Made by a program: the position numbers and the translations under genes. This document shows, in pieces, positions 1-8,655 of a stretch of 64,000 bases of DNA. Source of the stretch: Gammaproteobacteria bacterium (GTDB lineage: Bacteria > Pseudomonadota > Gammaproteobacteria > Pseudomonadales > Azotimanducaceae); assembly GCA_018666555.1 (NCBI GenBank), contig JABIZD010000120.1:1-64000 (forward strand), written 5' to 3'. Every line of letters starts with the position of its first letter. The stretch's first letter is position 1. The notes below the pieces were generated by a model, which searched no databases, was not told the origin of the DNA, and was given only the letters and a program-made list of their open reading frames with translations.

Positions 1-821
1 ATGATATCAACCAGATGCTGTGCTTCGGTTACGCCCCAGAATACCTTGCGGATGCCTGTGCGAAGCTCGTAGCTGTCGGTTACATGTACCCAGGTTAATT
101 CGCGTATATCAGCATGACTGCGTTCCTTATCCTCGGCATCAAAGCGCAGGAAAGGAACAAACGCGAACAGGTCATCACCATCGTTCCAGGTCCGATAATA
201 TTCGCTCTGCAAGCTGACGGAAGCGTGGTTCTGCTCTAGATTGAGCATGCCGGGATTTTGAAAAGCTCTCAGCTCAACGCCGATATCCGATCTCCATCGA
301 CCCTTATTGGCAGGTTCATCCTGGTCAGCTGAGCTGAAAAAAAAAGACTCTTTGTTACCAGCCAGATTTGCTGGGTTGTCAGTATTTCCCATGGTATTTG
401 ATGTAGGGTTCAAATCTGAATCGAGAACGGTTGAGTTGCTTTTGGCGTAAGTTGCAGCCGCTGGCAGGATTACCTCATCAAAACCTGGTTGGGGTTCTGT
501 TGCTGCATGCTGCTGCAATTGGCCAAACGAAGGCGTTGCAGGGTCGTTAACGCTGACTCGCCAGGGTCCCTTAATGCCGATGTTCTCAAGCGCAGATTTA
601 ATATCTGGTCGCGTTGCCCGAACCAACACGCGATGCAGGATACCTGCCTTAGTCTGGGCTGCCTGCACCTGGGTGTCGACATTGATAGCATTAGCGATAC
701 GCCGGGCCTCACGTTGGGCGCTGTCTTGTTTCGAGTAACTGCCTGCGGACCAGAAGAGTCGTTCCTCGGCACCAGCTGCAAGGCTAAATATCAGCAGAGC
801 ATAAAGCAGCGTTAGTTGCAT
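1..821 (-). CDS. SPOR-domain outer-membrane-type protein (C-terminus cut by window edge)
   Basis: An open frame of 273 codons starts at the ATG ending at 821 and runs off the left edge, so the protein is incomplete. Residues 1-18 form a Sec signal peptide (hydrophobic LLYALLIFSLAAG, then charged). Residues of about 20-75 resemble a SPOR domain, the peptidoglycan-binding fold: an aromatic opening, an amphipathic helix and a closing LVRA strand. From about residue 150 the sequence alternates polar and aromatic residues, as in a beta-barrel or porin-like outer membrane protein. It lies 4 bases after the LolA-like gene and in the same direction as the MMPL pump, so the three genes are probably one transcription unit. 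Inference: an envelope partner, perhaps the outer-membrane end of the MMPL export route. The SPOR assignment is moderate and the barrel weaker, because the C-terminus is missing. Confidence 0.7.
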   Translation of the reverse strand, partial: MQLTLLYALLIFSLAAGAEERLFWSAGSYSKQDSAQREARRIANAINVDTQVQAAQTKAGILHRVLVRATRPDIKSALENIGIKGPWRVSVNDPATPSFGQLQQHAATEPQPGFDEVILPAAATYAKSNSTVLDSDLNPTSNTMGNTDNPANLAGNKESFFFSSADQDEPANKGRWRSDIGVELRAFQNPGMLNLEQNHASVSLQSEYYRTWNDGDDLFAFVPFLRFDAEDKERSHADIRELTWVHVTDSYELRTGIRKVFWGVTEAQHLVDI

Positions 822-825
822 ACAG

Positions 826-1620
826 TTAGCGAGTACGCTGTAGGCTGTTTCGAGTGAAATCCTTGTCGCTCAGGCCGGTATTGAACCTGTATTGATTCCA
901 GAGGAGGTCGGTACTTTTGCCTGTTTGGTGGTTGTACATAGACATTTTTGACGGTCGCCAGGTATTTTCAAGATAGCGTTTGAATTCAGTTGACTTGAGC
1001 GTTTTCAACAGGCTCTGCTTACGGTCGTAATAGTCTACTTTAAGGAGCCGGTAGAAAGCTTTATCAATCCAAGCTTCCTGCCGGGTATAACCAGAATTGC
1101 GGTCGATTGGACGCCGTTCAATGACGAACACGTCCTGGCCTTCATAGTTTTCGTCCCGAAGCCACTGATAGGTGTATTTTTCTACTTCCTGGCTGGAGAG
1201 ATCTTCAAAAGCAAATTCACTGCCGACAAAGGGGCCTGATTTGTTCTTCGAGGCGATTCTCTTTACTCGCTTGAGTGCGGGCAGGTTCAACCATTGGTCA
1301 TCATCACCCTGCTTATGAGAAAAGGTCAGTAGACCGGTTCCTTTGATATCGCGGGGGGTGTCAAAAATAGTCAGACTCTTGTCGCCATCTTCCGGCACCT
1401 CAAGCGATGCCAGGCGTAATTGCCTTCGACTCTCATTACCCTTGGCATTGCGCAGGATCATCTGCATTTCGACTTTACTGTCTTTCCATCCCTGATCTCG
1501 CCGATCTGCTTCAATCGCGATAGCCAGGCCCTTGTCTTCAGCAGGCCCAGCCAGGACAGCGGCTGTAGCTAGGAAACAGACCATAGCAAAGCCCATCCGT
1601 AAACTGGTTTTGTATCGCAT
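826..1620 (-). CDS. Outer membrane lipoprotein-sorting protein, LolA-like
   Basis: 264 residues with a clear Sec signal peptide (residues 1-25, ending VLAGPAED), so the product is periplasmic. The body resembles the LolA-like family annotated as outer membrane lipoprotein-sorting protein: an early LRNAKGNESRR strand region, a central stretch about the gene's DGDKSLTIF and GTGLLTF motifs, and a closing YRFNTGLSDKDF. Proteins of this family are typically encoded beside MMPL-type RND pumps, as here. A Shine-Dalgarno AAGGAG lies about 8 bases before the start codon, which supports the start. It is 39 bases downstream of the pump gene and 4 bases upstream of the SPOR-domain gene. The family is thought to carry lipids or lipoproteins; the cargo here is unknown. 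Confidence 0.8.
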   Translation of the reverse strand: MRYKTSLRMGFAMVCFLATAAVLAGPAEDKGLAIAIEADRRDQGWKDSKVEMQMILRNAKGNESRRQLRLASLEVPEDGDKSLTIFDTPRDIKGTGLLTFSHKQGDDDQWLNLPALKRVKRIASKNKSGPFVGSEFAFEDLSSQEVEKYTYQWLRDENYEGQDVFVIERRPIDRNSGYTRQEAWIDKAFYRLLKVDYYDRKQSLLKTLKSTEFKRYLENTWRPSKMSMYNHQTGKSTDLLWNQYRFNTGLSDKDFTRNSLQRTR

Positions 1621-1659
1621 CTAGGTAACTCCTTCTACTTGCAAACTACTTACAAGCCG

Positions 1660-4038
1660 TCAGTTCGAATTAGGGCTTATCGGTTCCGCGCCATCTGATA
1701 TTGGTTCTAAGGTGGTTGATTCACTCTGCTTCCATTTTCCACGGTCCAGAAGCATCAGTAAAGGCGGTAGCAGGATGAAGTCAAAGGCGAGTGCGATAGC
1801 AATTACGATGGCTACCAGCAGGCCGGTATCACCATTGATCGACAGGTCTGATGTAGACAGAATAAGGAACCCAACGACCAGGACAAGCGTTGTTACCCAT
1901 AGGGCCACGCCTACAGTACTGAAAGCGTAGCGGATGCCGTCTTCAACGGATAGGCCACGGTCGCGCCTGGCACGGATGTATTTGCTGAGGAAGTGGACCG
2001 TGTCGTCAACGACAATTCCCATGGTGATTCCGAGCACCATGGAAGTCGACATACCCACCCTACCTTCGATCAGATACCAGACCCCGAAGCCGACCATGCC
2101 AGGTAGTAAATTGGGTATTATGGAAATCAGGCCCATGCGAACGGAGTTAAGTGAAACGATCAGCACGATGCTGATTAAACCCAGGGCAATCAAAGCGCCC
2201 TTGATGCTACCTTTCATGCTTCTGATTCCGATGTGGGTGAACATCATTGATAGACTAGAGCCTTCTTGAAGGAAATCCGGAGCATGTTCCCCTAGCCAGT
2301 TTTTAGCGCGCTCCTGAACGTTTACAAAATCCGGCGTCGCCATGCTCGCAAAGGACACCCGCATTCGAGAGGAGGACTTGTCAAAGTTCAACTGATTGGT
2401 CAAGTCAAGCCCAAATGGCAGAGATAGTTCATAGAGCAACAAGTATTGTGCAGCCAGTTCCTGGTTGGCAGGCAGCAGATAGTGATTTGCCTGGTCACCA
2501 TTTAGGTTCTTATTCAGCCGCTTCAAGATATCGGTATAGGTGCTAACGTGCATCACTTCCGGTTGTTGGCGGTACCAGTTGGCGAAGTCTTCTACACGTT
2601 TGAGGTAGTCTGGATTCGAGACCCCCTGTTCAACTCCAGTATCAAGTGCGTATTCGATGAGATAAAGGCCACCTAATGAGTCATCGAGGAAGTCTGTATC
2701 GATACGAATCTGATGATGCTCCTTGAAGTATTTGGAAAACTGATCGCTGATGATATTCAGCGGTGCCAGTGACATCAGTAAAATTGCAATAGTACTGTTT
2801 ACAATGAGCAGCCGGGTACGATACTGGATTACCCAGTCTGCTATTTTATTCATCGAAGCTACGGTTCGAGAGGGTGCTGGTTTTACTCTATTTGGTAAAA
2901 TGTAGACCAGTGCGGGTAGCAGGGTCAGGGAAAAGATTAGCCCGAATACCACTCCAACAGTAACGATGTTGCCGACATCCTGTATGGGGGGTACATCGGC
3001 GAGAAAATTGAGGCTGAGAAAACCGATAGCGGTGCTGAGGCTGGTTAGGATTATGGGTTGTAGATTAAGGTCAATGGCCTCGTGCATTGCCGCGTATTTT
3101 TCACGGCCATCACGAATCCCCTGATAGTAGCTGACCAATATATGGATACTGTGCGCAACGACCACGGTCAGTATGATTATCGGTGCAGTTGAAGACATGG
3201 TAGATATAACTTTGTCAGCCCAACCGAAAAGTCCCAGCGCGCTGACTATGCTGAGCATGGTGACCACAAAAATGCTGAATACACCAACGTAGGAACGAAG
3301 CAGGAGACCAATCAGTATAAAAATGAATACATACATAATCGGCGTCTGGGTTGTCAGGTCTTTCCTCGCAGTCTCTGAAAATGAAGCAGAAATCATTACC
3401 GATCCGGTTGCATACACTTTAACATCCGGGTAACGCGCCATAATTTCGGCTTTCTTTCTCCTTACCCAATTGGTTGCATCTTCCTGGATATCTCCTGAGT
3501 CATCATTGAACCTGAAGTCAATATTCATGCCGGCTACCCGGCCATTCCCGGAAATCAGGCGATTAACCACCAGAGGCTCGCTAATGGCGATGTTGCGCTT
3601 TTCAGCCAGCGCGTCGTCAGACAGTGAATCAGGGAATTCGACAAGGTTTTCAACGATGAGGTCATCGCCATCGGCATAGGTGTGCTGATAGTTGGTGAGA
3701 GAGTCAACTCGATTAACGTAGCGAGTACGCCAGGCTTCTTCTGTGAATTCATCAATTATTCCCAGGATACGAGGCGTGAAGACCTGGCCATCATCCGGTG
3801 CAATTGCAATGAAGATGTTTTCCACTCTGGAGAATTTTTCTTCAAGGTCCTCGAAGGCGATTAGTTGTGGATTGTCGGGTCCAAAGTTATCCCTTGGTTC
3901 TGTGGAAATGGTGATGAACTGAAGGCCAAAACTGGATGTGACTGAGATCAGTAGTGCTAAGACAATAATTGGCCAGCGATAGCGCAGCACAAAATGTGCA
4001 AATTTAGAAGAAAAATTGTCAGAAGGTTGAGACCGCAT
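1660..4038 (-). CDS. MMPL-family RND transporter
   Basis: 792 residues with the RND/MMPL layout: one N-terminal membrane segment (about 18-40), a large periplasmic loop, a block of five membrane segments (about 230-385), a second single segment, a second periplasmic loop, and a last five-segment block (about 615-775). The second block carries the conserved GITMGIVVDDTVHF, matching the charged proton-relay segment of RND proteins. The family exports lipids, hopanoids or other hydrophobic molecules using the proton gradient. The following LolA-like and SPOR-domain genes suggest an envelope lipid-export system. No good Shine-Dalgarno is visible before the ATG, so the exact start is less certain than the family. 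Substrate unknown. Confidence 0.88.
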   Translation of the reverse strand: MRSQPSDNFSSKFAHFVLRYRWPIIVLALLISVTSSFGLQFITISTEPRDNFGPDNPQLIAFEDLEEKFSRVENIFIAIAPDDGQVFTPRILGIIDEFTEEAWRTRYVNRVDSLTNYQHTYADGDDLIVENLVEFPDSLSDDALAEKRNIAISEPLVVNRLISGNGRVAGMNIDFRFNDDSGDIQEDATNWVRRKKAEIMARYPDVKVYATGSVMISASFSETARKDLTTQTPIMYVFIFILIGLLLRSYVGVFSIFVVTMLSIVSALGLFGWADKVISTMSSTAPIIILTVVVAHSIHILVSYYQGIRDGREKYAAMHEAIDLNLQPIILTSLSTAIGFLSLNFLADVPPIQDVGNIVTVGVVFGLIFSLTLLPALVYILPNRVKPAPSRTVASMNKIADWVIQYRTRLLIVNSTIAILLMSLAPLNIISDQFSKYFKEHHQIRIDTDFLDDSLGGLYLIEYALDTGVEQGVSNPDYLKRVEDFANWYRQQPEVMHVSTYTDILKRLNKNLNGDQANHYLLPANQELAAQYLLLYELSLPFGLDLTNQLNFDKSSSRMRVSFASMATPDFVNVQERAKNWLGEHAPDFLQEGSSLSMMFTHIGIRSMKGSIKGALIALGLISIVLIVSLNSVRMGLISIIPNLLPGMVGFGVWYLIEGRVGMSTSMVLGITMGIVVDDTVHFLSKYIRARRDRGLSVEDGIRYAFSTVGVALWVTTLVLVVGFLILSTSDLSINGDTGLLVAIVIAIALAFDFILLPPLLMLLDRGKWKQSESTTLEPISDGAEPISPNSN

Positions 4039-4539
4039 GGCCAGCCAATGCTATCTTAGTATCGATTCTGAGTCTAACTTTCAGTCAGGCGATGCTGTTT
4101 TTTAGCCCAGGCGGAAAAAGGCTTCAGTCGAGAAAACCTGAGGCAGCTATTTTCAATATGAATTTCTTGTTTTGACGCACACAGGAATGCCAGCGCTTTT
4201 GCTTAATCAGGGTTTCTTATGTGTTGTCAGCGGGTATTCGAAATGCAAGCAGGCCGGGGTCTGACAATCCCAGTATGGACTGCTATCCTGCTTCGTGTGG
4301 AATAGCTCGTGATGATGCGCTTGTGCTTCCGAGATGAATAACCCATCAGGGGGAGGAAGCTAAAATCCTTTAGCCAATATGCATACGCGTGGATTGTTTA
4401 ATGCGACGGTGCTGGTCTGCAGAGGTGATGGGTTGTTGCAGGAAATCACTAGCAGCTGAGTTGAAACCGAGTTTGTTTATGAATGCGGGATATAACTAGG
4501 GCAGCATAACGCAATACCACTCAGATTTAAGGGATTACT
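4039..4539. other. Intergenic region between divergent genes
   Basis: This 500-base gap separates the minus-strand pump operon from the plus-strand transporter. No coding stretch was recognised. A perfect 6-bp hairpin (GCTAAA, 4-base loop, TTTAGC) lies at 4359-4374. The gap should hold promoters in both directions, but none is convincing by eye. Confidence 0.4.
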
Positions 4540-5991
4540 TTGCAAGCATCAACTAACGACCGGCTGGTACCTTTTTCCAGTAAACTTGCTTTTGGAATAG
4601 GCCAGTTTGCCGAAGGGCTTAAAAATACAGGTTTCGGTCTGTTTATTCTATTTTACTACAATCAAGTGCTCGGCCTTTCAGGTACCCTGGCTGGAGGAGC
4701 GCTGTTCATTGCATTGATGTTCGATGCGGTAACGGATCCGCTGGCAGGGTCATTGTCAGATAATTTCAGGTCGAAGTTTGGTCGTAGGCATCCCTTCATG
4801 TATGCCTCTGCTGTACCTCTGGCGCTGGCATTTTACGGACTCTTTTCTCCACCGGAGGGTATGGGAGAATGGGGTCTGTTTGCCTGGCTCTCCATATTTG
4901 CAGTGCTTACTCGTGGTGCCATGACGCTCTACCATGTGCCTCATCTGGCTTTAGGCGCGGAAATGACAGAAAACTACCAGGAGCGAACTCGGATTGTAGC
5001 GTTTCGGCAGTTTTTCGGTACTTCAGGTGGCGCTATGGCAGCGATTATTGGTCTGGGTTACTTTTTTGCTGACGATAATGGCGGAAGGCTGGCTGTGGAA
5101 AATTATTCACCTTATGCCCTGGCCCTGGGCGTCATGATGGTGGTCACGATCTGGTGGTCGGCCTGGGGTACTCAGAAAGAAATTCCTCACCTTTCTCAAC
5201 CTCCCGAGAGACCCAGGCAAAATCCTTTAGTGCAGATGATCGGCGATGCCAAGGAGGCTTTCAGTAATCAATCGTTTCGGTGGCTATTCTTTGGTGTGCT
5301 CATTGTTTTTATCATGGCCGGCGTCAATGGTGCCTTAGACTTATACATGTTGCAGTATTTCTGGGAATTCTCCGGCGAGGAGATGTTGTTTCTTCAGATT
5401 GCATCTATTGTGGGATTGTTATTAGGGGTGTTTCTCACGGCACCACTGCACAAACTCACCAGTAAGCGATTTGGGGTCCTGCTTGGAACCGGTGCCTGGG
5501 CTATTTTCCAATTGATACCGGTCGTATTCAGGCTACTCGATTGGTTTCCTGAAAACGGGACTACGGTATTGACCTACACTTTGGTGGTGATGAAGTTTTT
5601 CCAGGGGCTCATTCTTCAGCAGGCATTTATCTCTTTTGGCTCAATGATGGCAGATATCACAGACGAGCATGAATATCAGTCGGGGGTCAGGCAGGAAGGT
5701 ATTTTCTTTGGCGCCATAGCTTTTTCCAGTAAGGCGACCTCCGGTTTTGGTAATTTCGTCGGTGGTATCGGTTTGGACATTATTAATTGGCCAAGAGGTG
5801 CTGATATTAAAACAGCAGCCGATATACCTGCGGACACCTTGGTTAATCTAGGTTTGCTATATGGCCCTGTTGTAGCTGCTTTTGCCGTGATATCACTGTG
5901 GTGTTACTCTCATTACAAGTTAACGCGACAACGTCACGAGGAAATCCTTAAGGAACTGCGTCTAAGGCGAGAGCGTGGTAGCAGCACCTGA
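4540..5991 (+). CDS. GPH-family (MFS) sodium/sugar-type symporter
   Basis: 483 residues with about 12 hydrophobic segments and the signature of the glycoside-pentoside-hexuronide:cation symporter family: DAVTDPLAG in the second segment and the following loop with FGRRHPFMY. Inner membrane; family members take up sugars or related compounds with H+ or Na+. The start is a TTG at 4540, with AAGGGA 5-6 bases upstream; no ATG near it fits better. The last 25 residues are a charged cytoplasmic tail. It stands alone, so the substrate cannot be guessed. A second member of this family lies at 49734-51116. Family certain; substrate unknown. Confidence 0.85.
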   Translation: MQASTNDRLVPFSSKLAFGIGQFAEGLKNTGFGLFILFYYNQVLGLSGTLAGGALFIALMFDAVTDPLAGSLSDNFRSKFGRRHPFMYASAVPLALAFYGLFSPPEGMGEWGLFAWLSIFAVLTRGAMTLYHVPHLALGAEMTENYQERTRIVAFRQFFGTSGGAMAAIIGLGYFFADDNGGRLAVENYSPYALALGVMMVVTIWWSAWGTQKEIPHLSQPPERPRQNPLVQMIGDAKEAFSNQSFRWLFFGVLIVFIMAGVNGALDLYMLQYFWEFSGEEMLFLQIASIVGLLLGVFLTAPLHKLTSKRFGVLLGTGAWAIFQLIPVVFRLLDWFPENGTTVLTYTLVVMKFFQGLILQQAFISFGSMMADITDEHEYQSGVRQEGIFFGAIAFSSKATSGFGNFVGGIGLDIINWPRGADIKTAADIPADTLVNLGLLYGPVVAAFAVISLWCYSHYKLTRQRHEEILKELRLRRERGSST

Positions 5992-6158
5992 GTCCTGCCA
6001 GCCTAGCAGGAGTAATGCCGGGCTCTGCTGGCTTGGTTTGATCCTTCGGTAATTTGTTGGCGGTGCAGGAAAAGGAACTGGAAATAGCCTGAACCATTTT
6101 GGCTCTGTTCTAAAGCCGTATTGGCGTAAAGTTTGAATCGATAAGGACGAATACTCGC

Positions 6159-6401
6159 ATGCCTGACTTGACCCTTCTGACAGCGTTTTTTGGCTGGTGC
6201 AGTCTGATTAATGTCATTATCCTGTGAGGCCTTTTTGCGCGGGGTAAAATGCTACGTAATATTGCCGCTGACCTGTTTCAGGTTTCTGCAGAACAGATTA
6301 ATTTAGCTTGTCTGAACCTTTTGCTGCAGTATCGTAATGGCACTTTGCTGCTGAGCGTGACTCCTTACATAGCACTAAAACTGCTGGCCTGGGATCGTTG
6401 A
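6159..6401 (+). pseudogene. DUF6868-like small membrane protein with in-frame TGA
   Basis: A frame opening with ATG at 6159, preceded by AAGGA, reads MPDLTLLTAFFGWCSLINVIIL, then TGA at 6225-6227, then continues uninterrupted for 57 codons to TGA at 6399-6401. The part before the stop matches the start of the roughly 80-residue DUF6868 proteins (TAFFGWC...IN). The part after it matches their end (L-F-Q-V-S-x-E-Q, then VTPYIALKLL). Continuity of frame across the stop suggests a recent lesion, or less likely readthrough or a short alternative start at the ATG after the stop. A few residues of the usual first loop also seem missing. The rest of the 5992-6628 gap shows no coding sequence. Family recognition is from memory of the consensus. 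Confidence 0.6.
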
Positions 6402-6628
6402 AAGCACAAAACACTATTTAATTCCTGATCCGATGGTTCGCTTAAGGTGGCTAGGCAGTAGGCACAGTATTATTCAGTCAGCAGTTGCAGGTTGCACCGT
6501 TTTGCTATTCATTTGCTCGCGATCATTCTGAGAATAGGGCGATCAGTGGCAAAGGGTTGATCTGCCAGCTTTGTTTTGTGCTTCATTACAACGACAGATT
6601 TCCTGTTTTAGTCGGTTAGTGAAAGCCA

Positions 6629-8290
6629 CTAAACCAATGGGTTTTGTTTCATCATAATGAACTCCCAGGGGGAAATTTCTCCTCCCCTTGGCAGTACAAT
6701 GTCGATTAGCGCCGGTTTGTCTTCGCGGAGTGCTTTTTCCAGGATCGGTTTCAGCGTTTCAGGACTGTTACAGCGATAGCCGGCAGCACCGAAGGATTCT
6801 GCGAGTTTGACGAAGTCCGGATTGTTGAAGTCTGCACCGATGAGCCGACCTGCATAGGCATTAGTCTGATCTCTGCGGATATTGGCAAAGCCTTGATTGT
6901 TGAAGACCAGGGTAATAACGCCGATGTCATAGGCGACAGCCGTGGCCAGTTCCTGGATACCAAACATTAAACCGCCATCGCCGGTAACGGACACGACAGC
7001 TTTGTCGGGGCAGGCAACTTTTACGCCCAGGGATGTCTGGAATCCGAAGCCGAGAGTTCCCTGGAAAGCTTCCGTGACATAGGTTCTTGGTTCATAAATA
7101 GGGAAGCCATAATAGGAGGTGAATCCCATTTGAGATAGTTCTGGAACAAAAAAACCATCCCGTGGAAGGACTTCACGAATCACATCCAGGTAAGCCATCT
7201 GGGGTTGAATCTTTTCTATGGCCTGACGTGCCTTTGCCTTAGCAGTCGCAATTGAGGCACTGCGTCCCGAGTTGGGTTTGACCTTATTAGCCAGGGCATT
7301 ATATAAAGCGGTGCAGGCAGTTGCGGCATCGCCCAGCACAGGAAAGTCCGGGACCAGCCTGTCCATTTCGTTCGCATCAATATCGATGCGGATTAATGTC
7401 GGGCCACCTTGGGGTGATTTTTCGTAAAGGTCCATACTGCGCCAACGCATGTAGATCATCTCCAGCCTTGAGCCGATACCAACCAGTACATCGACTTCAT
7501 CAAAAAGTGCTCTTGCTGCGACGGAAGAAATTCCCAGTTCATGGTCTTCGGAAACGACGCCTCGGCCGCTTCGAAGAGCCGTCACCGGAGCCTGGAGTAG
7601 ATCGGCCAGTGCCATTACCTCCTCACTGGCGTGTTGGGCACCTGCACCACACATGATTAAGGGGTTCTTGGCTTTAGCAAGCACGTTTGCGGCCAGGCTG
7701 ATCTCGTCTTCATTTAATCCAGGTTTTTCTATTGTTTTATTACCTGGTTGGATAACGATATCATCATGAATCTGGGCCATGGTGTCCCAGCACATTTCAA
7801 CTGAAACCGGGCCAGGCCGGTTACTCAGCATTTCCTGGAACGACCTGTTGACGGTTGAGCTTGTTTCAGCCGGACTGCTGATATGGTAAGCATCTTTGAT
7901 TATGGTCCGCAGCGTTCCTGCTTGATCTTTTAGTTCGTGTAGGTGACCTCGTCCCTGGCCAAGATAGTTAGAAGGTACTTGTCCGGTCAGGCATAGCACG
8001 GGTGCAGTAGCGCCCATGGCGGTGCAGAGCGCTGCCGTTGTGTTAAGTACCCCAGGGCCAGGTACAACCGCGAATGCGCCAGGGTTGCCGGTTGCCTTGG
8101 CATAACCGAAGGCCATATAGGCGGCGCCCTGCTCGTGTTTTGAGACCACCGTTTCCATATTCAGGCGGTACATTGCATCGAACATAGGATAAATCTGAGC
8201 TCCAGGGATACCGAAGATTGTTTTGATGCCGTTGGCCTGGGCTGAGCGAATCATGGCTTCGCCACCGCTCATCGATTGTTTATCTGGCAT
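6629..8290 (-). CDS. Acetolactate-synthase-like ThDP-dependent enzyme
   Basis: 553 residues with the three-domain layout of the ThDP enzymes: N-terminal PYR domain with the catalytic glutamate E53 in VSKHEQGAA, a central FAD/nucleotide-type domain (about 195-330), and a C-terminal PP domain with the cofactor motif GDGG followed about 26 residues later by NNQGF. The sequence is closest to annotated acetolactate synthase large subunits and related decarboxylases/ligases. No small regulatory subunit (IlvN) is next to it, so a role in branched-chain amino acid synthesis is doubtful. A catabolic 2-keto-acid decarboxylase, carboligase or oxalyl/benzoylformate-type enzyme is equally possible. It is a single-gene unit, divergent from the monooxygenase at 8656. 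Confidence 0.8.
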   Translation of the reverse strand: MPDKQSMSGGEAMIRSAQANGIKTIFGIPGAQIYPMFDAMYRLNMETVVSKHEQGAAYMAFGYAKATGNPGAFAVVPGPGVLNTTAALCTAMGATAPVLCLTGQVPSNYLGQGRGHLHELKDQAGTLRTIIKDAYHISSPAETSSTVNRSFQEMLSNRPGPVSVEMCWDTMAQIHDDIVIQPGNKTIEKPGLNEDEISLAANVLAKAKNPLIMCGAGAQHASEEVMALADLLQAPVTALRSGRGVVSEDHELGISSVAARALFDEVDVLVGIGSRLEMIYMRWRSMDLYEKSPQGGPTLIRIDIDANEMDRLVPDFPVLGDAATACTALYNALANKVKPNSGRSASIATAKAKARQAIEKIQPQMAYLDVIREVLPRDGFFVPELSQMGFTSYYGFPIYEPRTYVTEAFQGTLGFGFQTSLGVKVACPDKAVVSVTGDGGLMFGIQELATAVAYDIGVITLVFNNQGFANIRRDQTNAYAGRLIGADFNNPDFVKLAESFGAAGYRCNSPETLKPILEKALREDKPALIDIVLPRGGEISPWEFIMMKQNPLV

Positions 8291-8492
8291 AGCTGGTCAC
8301 CTGGAGTTGAGACTGGAAGAGTCTAATGTAACCGAGCTAGGCTTATCAATTGATACCGGTAATAAATCGACTGGGTAAGCATTGATGATATTGAAGTAGT
8401 CATTGTGTACATTGATCGGGTCAGCACGCTACAGCAGGATTAACGCCCTTTCCAGGTCCTCCACCTTAGTTCCGGTTCCTAACTCAAAATCG

Positions 8493-8532
8493 TAGCTTAG
8501 TAGCTTAGTAGCTTAGTAGCTTAGTAGCTTAG
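8493..8532. repeat. Short tandem repeat, TAGCTTAG x5
   Basis: Five perfect head-to-tail copies of the 8-mer TAGCTTAG lie about 125 bases before the monooxygenase start and next to the palindromic promoter region at 8542-8571. A sixth, broken copy (CTCAGCAG) follows. Copy number could vary by slippage and change the spacing of upstream elements. Confidence 0.9.
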
Positions 8533-8541
8533 CTCAGCAGC

Positions 8542-8571
8542 TTGACTCAAAATATCAAATTGATATTTTGA
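8542..8571 (+). promoter_or_regulatory. Promoter with 25-bp palindromic operator
   Basis: Positions 8547-8571 form a perfect palindrome with 12-bp arms (TCAAAATATCAA / TTGATATTTTGA) around one central base. A candidate sigma-70 -35 (TTGACT, 8542-8547) abuts it, and a candidate -10 (TATTTT, 8564-8569, 16-bp spacer) lies within it, so a bound dimer would block the promoter. A smaller inverted repeat (TAGAC-5-GTCTA) lies near 8612-8626. No regulator gene is adjacent. The palindrome is seen; its use as an operator is inferred. Confidence 0.5.
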
Positions 8572-8655
8572 CTTGCTATAAAGTGGTCAAAGCGCTTTAC
8601 GGGAACCGCTAATTAGACGTAATGTCTATTTTGATTTTGCTATTCTTAAGCTGGG

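Noticed and set aside
470-815. Two frames on opposite strands, each about 105 codons
   Set aside because: Both are shadows of the SPOR-domain gene, whose frame is open across the whole region and off the left edge.
6039-6068. TGATCC-N16-CGGT, a near match to the ECF promoter motif upstream of the DUF6868 pseudogene
   Set aside because: The -35 and spacing fit, but the second box is CGGT instead of CGTA/CGAA and the downstream gene is broken. Counted as chance.
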